Shown: positions 54,644-64,000 of the stretch, piece after piece
How the letters are laid out: every line of letters starts with the position of its first letter
How positions within the stretch are numbered: position 1 is the first letter of the stretch
Assembly (NCBI GenBank): GCA_024516155.1
Contig: JAJJXM010000024.1
Coordinates: forward strand, 62,001-126,000
Reading direction: 5' to 3'
Source: Pyronema omphalodes
Lineage: Eukaryota; Ascomycota; Pezizomycetes; Pezizales; Pyronemataceae
Length of the DNA: 64,000 bases
Notes under the pieces: model-generated
Database searches by the model: none
Seen by the model: only the letters and a program-made list of their open reading frames with translations
Told to the model about the DNA's origin: nothing
Position numbers and translations under genes: made by a program

Positions 54644-56151
54644 ATGCGCATCATTATCCTCATTGGTTCTTTAGCCGGCTTGTCAACCGCCGTACCTTTC
54701 CCGCCGACACTCAATGAGAGAGCCGCACTAGGACAACTATCCGCATTAACCATACAAATTCCGGAGAGATTCAGTGGGTTTTCGCTACCGGCCGGTAGTA
54801 AGTTGAAAAATCCATCAGCGGGTTCCGCCTCTGCCAGTTCTTTCGATCTCTCTAGCCCCACCAACACATCAGTTATTAGCGATACCCTGTCCAAAATAGG
54901 AAATGTTGGTCTCCCAGCTTTCTCAAACACAAAGATTACAAAAACCGATGTATCTCGCGGCACCACGGCGGATAGGGCCATAACGAAGCTCCTCAGCAAG
55001 CTGGATCCGAATACCGACATGTTTAATGGCATCGGCTATTGGCAATCTGGCAATGCATACACCGCAATCATCCGCAATGACTTACTGAAAGCATCACCCA
55101 CGAGCCATCGTAACTCCATTGGCACAGCGCTTACGGATGCCATTCCTAAGGGTGACCCAAATTGGCCAAGGAGTAAAACTTCGGGTTTAGATAATGAATA
55201 CAACGACGACGGTCTATGGTGGGCTTTGGCTTGTATCGACGCGTACCAAGCATACGGAGGAGATCAGTACATTGCAGAAGCCGAGAGACTATGGGAATGG
55301 GTCAAATCGACGTCAATGATCACTCAAACCGGTATTGCACCAAACATGGGAGGCATCCAGCGGACTGTTGTTGTGTCGGACCAGTGTTCTCTGGAGAATG
55401 GTGTGTATTGGACTATCCGGGAGGACGAGACATATGTCAACTCGATCACGACTGGATTATTTTTCCAGACTTCGGCAAGGTTATTCGAACTTACGGGCGA
55501 CACAAAGTACGAGGATACCGCGATCACAGCACATGATTGGTTGCAGAGTCATACAGTTGATGGACGGACCCTAGTGAAAGAGGATGGAGTTCAAGGTAAC
55601 ACCTGCGCAGTGCAGGGAGGTGCTTGGACATACAATACAGGTAAGGCGTCTGCGCGCGGCTATAGTCATTGGGGCTGATCAGCTGGAACAGGTGTATACA
55701 TCGGTGCTCTTGCCTCGCTTTACACGGCAACTGGAAATAGTGACTATCTGATGGAAGCTGAAGTAGCGGCTGCTTCTGCGATGGAGACTACGATCTGGAC
55801 GGATGGGAATGGAATGATTACCGAATCTAAGGGCGCTACTACAAACAACGACGGTGTTGGATTTAGATGTGAGTCTCGACTTAACTTCAACTTGAAGTTT
55901 CGGCTTACTGACATTATATAGCTATTCTCATCAGAAACTTGGTGGCGCTTTATCTAACTCCTGGTGTATCACAGGCGACCAAGCAGGAGATCAGGGGATT
56001 TATAAACACCAACTACAACAGCTTGTACAACAAAGCACGAAAAGGAGATGCTTACGATGTCAACTGGTTTGGACCGTTTACGCAGGAAACAACCCACGGC
56101 CAGTTTGTAGCAGTGGATCTTTTGGTGGCAGGATCAGTGGTGAACAAGTAG
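54644..56151 (+). CDS. Secreted GH76 alpha-1,6-mannanase, three exons
   Basis: Exons 54644-55640, 55692-55868 and 55922-56151 give 467 aa with consistent phases. The start is the ATG of MRIIILIGSLAGLSTA, a signal peptide, although the frame is open further upstream. About 100 Ser/Thr-rich residues follow before the catalytic domain, an unusually long lead. The domain shows IGYWQSGNAYTAI, the hallmark NEYNDDGLWWALACIDAY (probable catalytic pair D188/D189), CSLENGVYW and GVYIGALASLYTATGN across the first splice. It ends GQFVAVDLLVAGSV. GH76 enzymes cut alpha-1,6-mannose backbones of fungal mannans, either remodelling the own wall or degrading other fungi. No GPI or anchor signal is evident. Confidence 0.94.
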
Positions 56152-59026
56152 GGTTATGTGATGGACTAAGGAGAGAGAGCAACGATAGATGCCCGATGAA
56201 TATAATTCTCAAATGCTTCCACTTATAAAGCTGAGCGGGACTTGCAGAAGTTGCCTGCATGGTGTCGCTGCATTTCACCAGCCTGAACAAGATTGGCTTC
56301 CAAGATCCTTATCCCGGAGCCGATGAAACTCAGGCCAGGTATCCTGTTGAATGTGCATTCATGAACCCTAACCCGGTAATAACTTCACTTCTTGTAGTGC
56401 TTGTGTATAGATCCGACAGCTTTGTAGCCCAGCATCTGACGAGCAAACAGCAGAAGAACTTGGTTGAGTTTTTTCCGGCCGAAACTTTTCTATGTAGCAT
56501 GCATCGCCTCATCTGACGAAACGCCATCAACATTCCGTTTACACCGCGTATGTGCCTTGTGGAGTGTGCACGGTATGTATGTAGTACAGTCCACACATTG
56601 AACATGCAGCTAAAGCCTTGGCTTAACGAAGGGGAATTGGAGCACCCCAGACGACGAAAACGGTGGCCTGCAATTTACCGATCGAATTGCGGCCTCGAAA
56701 AGCGATAACGCAAAGCTACACGAAACGGTTGTATATTGCTTTTTATCACGAGAGGCTGGTTGAACTTATTATCACAGATGACATGTGCATGACTGAGCAA
56801 TGGTACCATATGAACGAGACCATCTGCATGAGCTCAAGTCAATATCATACGCGAGTAAACCACTAACGAAGCAAAAAATAAAAAATGAAAAATATCAATG
56901 AAGAAAAGGGATCAGCAAGACCATGAACTACTAAGGGATTGGGATCAGCACAAGCATTGGCGTGCACATGAGCACGTAGGGGCTAGGGTATGGTATGTAT
57001 TACCAGCGGCTAAGAGGTTTAGAACTGCCACAAGATGTCAAAAAGAAACAGCCATCAATGAATATTAACTCCTGAGGTACATATGTAACGCAACCACAAC
57101 ATAAATTCGAGAACACAAGGCTGATAAAGCAAAATAAGGGTGACATCTTGAAGGATTAGGATTTTAGCGTATTCGAACGAGCTAGACCTCCTAGTTTACC
57201 GGAAGCGCACAGACTCGCTGTGGACTACATACATACATACTACCTGTGCGCTATCCAAGGCCCCTATTATGGATCTACATATATCTAATTGATTATCAGT
57301 TTGATAAAAGAAATATATCGCGGCAAAGCCTAGATGTCGGAATAATCCATTCGAGATTTGAAGTTAGGCTCACATGTAGTAAATTCAAAGCATCCAACAG
57401 CTTTCTCAATCCGAACAGGCGTTGCCCAAACACTGCAGCCAAGAGCCGCCACGGTTCGGATACCTGTATGAAGTTATGAATTCATCCAGGGAAAAATTGT
57501 CTCCACTTATGCGTAAGGCCAGTCGTTCTTCTGTCAACAGAGTTGCGGAACGCCACAAGCCAGCGCCTTGCCCCTGATCCAAAAGAAGAGTCGGGTATTG
57601 AGGTTATCTTCACTAAGTTTGGAAGGAATATGAACGCGTGGGACAGTGAGAAACTCTGTACATATGAAAACTACCGGCTTCACTAACGCAGCTACCCGAT
57701 AGTATCGGGGATAACAAGATGCAGGATTACATAGGAAGAATTTATGTTCCGCTAGTTGTGATTTCAAAGCTTGAAGCTGTAACCAAGATACTAGGTTCGT
57801 CTTATCGTGCGCCTCCTCATTATCGGCCCCACTTCTTTTAAGTTTCTTTTCGGCACCCAGACGGTCAAGTGATAATTCATGAATCCCCGAATCAACGCCG
57901 CTGCAGATCAATCGGACCGAAGTGACGCGCTAAGGCGCTAGAGGTTAATCTTTAGCGGGCCAAGAGCCGCCATAAAGCAGGGGTATCGCTTCCGCGCCTC
58001 AATAGGTTTAGCTCTCGGTATCTTGAACAGTCCCCCAAACCCGATCAATCAACGGTCATCGACTCGCCGTTTCACCAGGCGTTAACGTCAGCGGCTATAC
58101 ACGGTTTTTGTTCAATGAAATTATACTTCTCAGCGCACGGATACTGACTACTACTTTTCGATTGTACCGCACAAATCAGATGCACACGTTATCGCATTCG
58201 TTCGGTTCGGATATTTTAGAGGTTATTAGTGTCCGTGGGGGAGTACCGTTTGGAGTACAGTACATACCAACCTCCGAAAATTGTGGATGGAATTCCCCGT
58301 GTCGCTTTTGGAAAGCGATGCACTATGACAGAACATCCGTGCTTGGTATGTTGATGTTCTGGTTGTAGGAATTTAGCCGTTGGTTCGGCTCAACTGCTTG
58401 TTGCGAATTCTTCAAGCACTGGATAGTAATCAGCCCTGTCATAGGGCAACCGCTAATCGCAACAAAAAAACGCTAATAGCCATCCAACGTTCGTCTGAAA
58501 GATTTCACAGCGGGCCGTTGCATTGGTCAGATCAATTTGAATTACATATATCAATAACGTACTGCAGCCTGCTGAATTGAGACGTCTTCACCATCTTACA
58601 ATGGTATATCTGAAATTCCGTGAAACTTGAACCATAAATCTCGGCCGTCTAAAGCTGGTATGTACCATTAAAAAGAATCATCCCTGCGACAACATATCAT
58701 ATTTTTCGATGCTATTGATTCTCACCGGTGATTGTGGGAAGATCCCCTTCTCCCGGGCCAGAATCATTTCTGGGGGAGGGCTCCGTGCATGGATATAAGA
58801 ATAGGATAACTTATGATCATTCCCGTACTAGCTTCATGATCTACGAGTATTTTCTATCAATTTGGGAAGACTAGCAATTCTCCGCACAGACTTTGACCCT
58901 CGATTTTTGACGGGGAGAACTCCGAAGACTCTTCAATCCCACTCGGCGTTCCTTTTTCTCTATCAAACTACCCAAGTCTAACTCCACACCGCTCTCGGCA
59001 TTCTTATACGTTGATAGTCCGCCAAA
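56152..59026. other. Intergenic, 2.9 kb without a supportable gene
   Basis: A minus-strand frame at 57534-57911 (125 codons, no clear ATG) contains a charged segment LDRLGAEKKLKRSGADNEEA that looks protein-like, but I cannot extend it into a gene. The final 100 bases before 59027 are C/T-rich, as in a promoter. Confidence 0.4.
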
Positions 59027-60652
59027 ATGGTTCGTCCATCAGCGTTCTCAATGGCACCAATTTCGGTTTTCCTTCCTTTATTCCAATTCCTGGCGCCGGT
59101 GGCTTCGCAACGGGTCATCGAAACTGATGTTCTTATACTTGGAGGCGGAATGGCTGGTGTTTCGGCGGCTCACTCACTTTATCACGCCCATGGAATTGAA
59201 GACTTTGTTATAGTTGAGGCACGGCATGAATTGGGAGGAAGGGTGCAGAACCATCAGCTAGGTAATTATTCAGTCGAGTTTGGTGCAAACTGGATTCAAG
59301 GCCTGGGAGACAATCCTATTTGGAAATTGGCGGAAAAGTATGGAGTCAAGAATAAGTATTCGGATTGGAAGAACATTGACTACTTCACCGAGAGGGGTTG
59401 GGAGAGTGATGATGGTCCACTGGCTCGTGCCGTCGATTATTACGAGGAAGAGATTTATCCTCAGGTTGTAGCGGATGCAGGAAGGAGAAAAGAGTTGGGT
59501 ATGTCGGATTTAAGTATGAGGGCCGCCCTGAGGATGAATGGATGGACCGCCTCAACGCCAGAAGAATGGACAGCAGAGTGTAAGTTATCCCGCAATTGTC
59601 TTTACAAGTATCAATGATAGAAATGCTTATGTTATTCAGACTTCTTACACGATTGGGAATCCGGCGAACCGCCCATACAATCATCTTACATCAAGTCTGT
59701 CGAGTCATACAACGCGACGTTCATTGAATCCGGCAACGCAACAAATAATATTGTGGTTGACCAGGCGGGATATAAGCAAGTCATCCATCGTCATGCGGCG
59801 GAAATCCCGAATATCAAGCAAAAGGTGCACTTTAACGAAGTTATAACCTCCGTATCCTACACAAACTCTTCAGTAACTGCGACTACGAAATCGGGCCTTA
59901 CTCTCCGCGCGAAAAAGGCTATATGCACCTTCTCCCTCGGCGTACTACAACATAACGATGTCGTATTCTCACCACAGCTTCCATCTTCGAAGCTTGAGGC
60001 AATTGCAAACTTTCACATGGCTACATACACCAAAATATTCGCACGCTTTAGACCAGAGGATAAGTTCTGGAACGAAACAGAGTTCTGGCTGTACGCAGAC
60101 CCAGATGAGCGTGGTTATTATCCTCTATGGCAGACATTGGACATCCCCGGCTTCCTTCCCGGATCTGGCATCGTTTTTGCCACCCTCACTGGGCAACAGG
60201 CAATCCGCGCAGAACATCAGAGTGATGATGAGGTAAAAGGAGAGTTTTTGGCAGTGCTACGGAGAATGTATGGTGAAGACAAGGTGCCAGAACCTGTGGA
60301 ATTCCGGTTCCCTAGATGGACAAGAGACCCATTGTTTAGAGGCACCTTCACGAATTATGGTGCGGGTGTCACGACCGAACAGCAGGAAGCATTGAAAGCC
60401 CCAGTTGGAGGGGACCACGATAGAGAGAGGACCCTATGGTTTGCGGGAGAACACACCAGTAGGAAGCATTTTGGTTATCTACATGGGGCGTTTCGAGAAG
60501 GAAGGTTGTCGGCTGGCGAAGTAGCAGATTGTTTGCTGAGAGGCTGCCAGAAGAGTGAAGAGACTTTGATTGCAAAGAGAGATGCAGAGGAGTTTATCGA
60601 TCTGTCGTACTTAGGAAAGAGGAAGCGCATGTATGTTCCAGACTATGCATGA
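59027..60652 (+). CDS. Flavin polyamine oxidase, probably secreted, two exons
   Basis: Exon 59027-59579 and exon 59640-60652 (intron GTAAGT...TTCAG) give 521 aa. The N-terminus (APISVFLPLFQFLAPVASQ) reads as a signal peptide. A start at M9 is also possible. The FAD-binding Rossmann fold has DVLILGGGMAG (GGGMAG 39-44) with VEARHELGGR after it, and EFGANWIQG marks the substrate-binding region. The C-terminal FAD block is LWFAGEHTSRKHFGYLHGAF. The family oxidises polyamines such as spermine or spermidine, giving hydrogen peroxide and an aminoaldehyde. A secreted form could provide extracellular peroxide. Substrate is not determined by the sequence. The tail ends KRKRMYVPDYA, not a classic PTS1. 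Confidence 0.94.
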
Positions 60653-63600
60653 TAGTGTTATAGTCAAATCATGTTGTATGGATAATGAATTTTATGAAAT
60701 TTTAACGTAACCAACAAATTGAATCCTTTTTGATAGCACAATGCATATAATGAATCCAGATTTGTCTATTATGCTCAGTATTCCCATTGAATTGGGCGTA
60801 CAAAAGATCTCGGGCGAGATCTCAAGAATATCCCAATTGCTCTTGTCGGAGTACGCCTATGTATTCAGGTGTACCGACGGAGGTAAAAGCATAAACCCAG
60901 CTATATCTTTGTATCGTCTCACTGACTTAGACCAATACTGTTATCAATACCATCTTCTGTCCCCCTCAACTTTTCCCCCTCTTCGTGATCTGCCTTTAAC
61001 GGCTCTTCCAAATGTTATGATCCGAGACACCGAAATGCACAAATAAACGCTTTTGCATTTAGGTCGAGGAGTACTCCTGCTGCCAAGAGACATTTAATTC
61101 ATCTCGAAAAAGTGATATAGCATCATATGTGCGCATCTTATTCTATGCCATTGCACTAAGCTTAAACTTAAGCGTTTTACTGGGATTCCAGAGTCTGGTG
61201 CGCGGGAAGAGTGGGGGTTGGCTTCATGTACAAGAGTACACTAGTTGAACCGAGTCGCGTGCCAAGGGCCAAGGATTGAGGGTGAACGCTAAAATTTAAC
61301 TGTAGCAATGCAATTGAGTACTAATGATCTTGGCGCATCGCCATGACAGGGTTACAGAATCCCTTGTAAGTACTGACCTAGTTCCTACGATGGAATTGAT
61401 TAAGAGCTATAGGCACTGTCAACACTCTCTAATCCAGCATTGTGTCTGACAAGAAATTCCATTGTTTTATCCTAGGTCGCTCGACTTGTCAAGGTTTATG
61501 TTGACGAATTGGAGTCTTTTGTGATGGCCTATACGTAGGATGCGCCCAGTATCACGCAAGGCTGAGACAGGAGCGACGAGGGATGTCAAATGCATCAAGA
61601 TACAAACTTATGGCTACGGTTTGGTATGAGAGTACGATGAGCGCGTAGTGTGATTGTGCGTAGGCATATAGCAGAGAGGGCCGTAGTTATCGATGAAGTT
61701 CGGTTATTTGAGAAGCCTACCCTTTGCAATCAATTTTGACATTTTTACAAGCCAGTAAACCTTTAAAACTACGCGTAAGAAAGCCGGGATTAGATTATTT
61801 GGTAAAATATTTTAAGTATTTTTTCACACGCTATAAAAACCCATCCATTCATCCGTAGATGTAAGCAAAAATCAGAAAACAGCGTGAAATCTTACAGCGC
61901 GGTGTATATTTGAGTTTCGGTAGCTGGACGCCCATTTTAACCACCCTTCAGTCATCAGCCATATCAGCCATCATCTTACTCTGCGTAGCTAATCCAATCA
62001 CGAAAAACGGAAGCCATTTATAACAATTTATAGAATAAAGAATACATTCAACATTTCTAGTAATCAGAACGTCAGGACCTCTGCTGTGGTCGAGGGCTCA
62101 ATTAATGATCAATTATGGACCAGTGATTGATTGATTAATATGTCGCGTCATGTTACACCAAAACCTAGGATCTACTTTATGACAACAAAGCCTGAAGAGA
62201 ATTACGGTTCACCATAAGTCCAAATCACAGCGAACTGCCGTATGAATTTCGGCTCGCCACAAGACTAAAGGTGGCGTCGCTATCGCTCTTCACCCGTATT
62301 CAAAATTAGGCAATTCGAAGAGCGCTAGTGACTGTTCTGTAGCGTAACCCCTCAATACGTATGGCAGGGACATAGCGACTCGTCTGGGTTACCAATTGGG
62401 CTTAGTAAATTAATCTGATCTGGCAAATATTTCAAAGGCGCTATACGGTAAAACCGCTAGATTGATAATTTCTGTGAAGACTATCCACATGTGTAGTTGC
62501 CGAGTCGCCAAGGGTTTATGGGCCACACGTAGAAGTTATATTTGAACGGCTCGTTGTTTTGTCTAGTTTATCTATTTTCTTCTCCATTTACACCGTCATT
62601 TGATGATGCTTTATGGAATGAATTTGATACTCATTTATTAAAGATTTCCATCCACCGATTAGCTCTCATGTCCACTGTATCCCCACTTAGTTTTGACCAC
62701 CAGTGAGTGTTTGCACACACCTCCTATATGTGTTTTATGCTTCAGCAGTTAATTCATGCAGTATTATTCATAATTATTTCGGATCCCTCTGGTGTGGCAT
62801 TTGCCCCTCTCAACCACCGCCTTGGACCTACCCTGCAATATCATCAAATTATTTTTTTTGTCAAGATTAATTGAGCAATAATTATGTACAGAGAATTTTG
62901 ATATATCTGCTGCGCAGGTATATCAAAATTGTGGGCGTCGATAAATATTGCTAGGCGTCTGGCCACAGAAGAGGGTTAGACTAATGTTTTCTGCGGGAGA
63001 ATGGATCGCTATCATAAGTTGAAAGAGGGAAAGAATAGAAGAAGAGAAGGTGGGGGTGAGTGTCAGTGAAGGATGAAAGAGGGGGGCGGGGTCTATGCCC
63101 TGATGAAGCGGACAGCTCCTGGAGTAGTTATATGTGGCAAACCCTAGCGCCAAGGCTACTGACCGCATTAGGCTTCATCGAATGACTACAGGCGCATCAC
63201 GTGTTGACAATGTAGTTCCTTATCCCTATTCGTTCGGTCAGTCTTCCGCCATGGGCAAGCCACTGTGAAGCGCGTGACGCAAAAAATGTACAACTCGTAA
63301 GGGCTCTATCGCGCTAGCATGTCTAAATATGACGATTTGAATATCTATAGAATTGGTTTGTGAGGTGTGCTGCAAGACCGGCTTAGGGTCACTCATCTTT
63401 GTTTGTACTGGAGCGACACGCGTCACTACTACATATGCTTCTGCAAATCATCACATTGCAACAGCAAACGCTCGAGGAACTAAATTATCTACCACGGCAA
63501 CCTTTTATTGGAAGACGTTACCAGCCCCCCAAAGTAATCCAATCGTTGTGAGGGTTGACCCCTTTTAAAACTCGCATAGAATACGACCAACGGCTACCCA

Positions 63601-63782
63601 GCAAACGATGTAGGGCTAAGTACAAACAGAACCAGTATATTCCACTGTACAAATACATGAGATGCAGTAGCCGAAGATTACCATAACATAAGACATTTTT
63701 CTCCTACCACAAAAACACTTCAGTCAGTTTCACGGTACCGAACACAGATCATACCAGAATCAAGCCGAATTTACGCGTATCA
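60653..63782. other. Intergenic, 3.1 kb without a supportable gene
   Basis: Short frames only (for example 60741-61046, 101 codons, without recognisable domain). A small inverted repeat, TTTTGATATATCTGC with GCAGGTATATCAAAA, lies near 62896-62930 and could form a hairpin. No tandem arrays are seen. Confidence 0.45.
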
Positions 63783-64000
63783 ATGCCATACGCTATGCCC
63801 AGGAGTGAATGGCAACCTGTATACATATTCAACCCTCCTCGGAACCCAGTCAATAACACCCGAGATGCATGCCGTACATGCGGAAGTGGAATAATGCCGG
63901 GAAAGAACTGCGCGAACCAGAAAAATTTCGCTAAGAACTTCGAATGGAGATTAGAGTACTTTTTGTACTGTAGAAAATGTAATCGGCATGTTCATACTGA
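63783..64000 (+). CDS. Partial gene: small CxxC...CxxC protein, runs off the window
   Basis: From the ATG in TATCAATGCC the frame stays open for 72 codons to the right edge and is cut there, so the end is unknown. It starts MPYAMPRSEWQPVYIFNPP. It then has CRTCGSGIMPGKNC, a basic N/K stretch and FEWRLEYFLYCRKCNRH. The two CxxC pairs, with nearby His, suggest a zinc-ribbon-like fold. I do not recognise the family. The frame has no stop back to about 63684, so an upstream exon joined by splicing is also possible. Confidence 0.5.
   Translation, partial: MPYAMPRSEWQPVYIFNPPRNPVNNTRDACRTCGSGIMPGKNCANQKNFAKNFEWRLEYFLYCRKCNRHVHT

Noticed and set aside
57534..57911. 125-codon minus-strand frame with a charged segment
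   Set aside because: No ATG at its start and no extension to a full gene. Could be a decayed exon.
1..64000. CRISPR arrays, rRNA genes, riboswitches, telomeric repeats
   Set aside because: Tandem arrays have no unique spacers. No rRNA core sequences, riboswitch folds or TTAGGG arrays were seen.

Overview
This is nuclear DNA from a filamentous ascomycete (Pezizomycotina). Coding genes have short introns with GTRAGT-like donors, CTRAC-type branch points and YAG acceptors. There is a chromodomain Ty3/Gypsy retrotransposon of fungal type, a tRNA-Ser(GCT) with a tiny intron, and typical fungal genes: malic enzyme, a GH76 mannanase, a fungal polyamine oxidase and small secreted Cys proteins. The protein style would fit Leotiomycetes, but I cannot prove the class from the sequence alone. 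Most open frames in the window are shadows created by simple repeats or by real genes.

Left part (1-19.5 kb): gene-poor and full of micro- and minisatellites. It carries a possible 86-aa gene (3871-4131, minus), a four-exon mitochondrial malic enzyme (4780-6952, plus), a likely 47-aa single-pass membrane microprotein (13977-14120, plus) and several LINE-like fragments. It also holds a 558-bp Mutator-like non-autonomous element (18133-18690) that still carries the N-terminal piece of a transposase gene.

Middle (19.5-28.4 kb): one complete, young Ty3/Gypsy chromovirus on the minus strand. Its 1,354-bp LTRs look identical and it has a CACAT target duplication. gag and pol are intact, with pol in the -1 frame. 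A 12-nt primer-binding site is complementary to the LTR itself, which suggests Tf1-type self-priming.

28.4-39.2 kb: a long 7-bp satellite, then an intron-free gene for a 2,140-residue Gln-rich protein. A gene for a secreted six-Cys protein lies on the opposite strand, with its intron filled by an ATG/ATC microsatellite.

Right part (39.2-64 kb): the simple repeats almost vanish and the gene set turns accessory. It holds a 936-bp non-autonomous hAT element with perfect TIRs and an 8-bp TSD, then a frameshifted Myb-like/DUF6818-type relic. Next come a medium-chain oxidoreductase-like gene convergent with a class II aldolase gene, a secreted Cys-rich protein and tRNA-Ser. These are followed by a secreted GH76 alpha-1,6-mannanase, a polyamine oxidase with a signal peptide, and a small CxxC...CxxC protein running off the right edge. 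The secreted proteins, the mannanase and the extracellular-type oxidase suggest a wall- or surface-oriented accessory set, but nothing shows that they act in one pathway.
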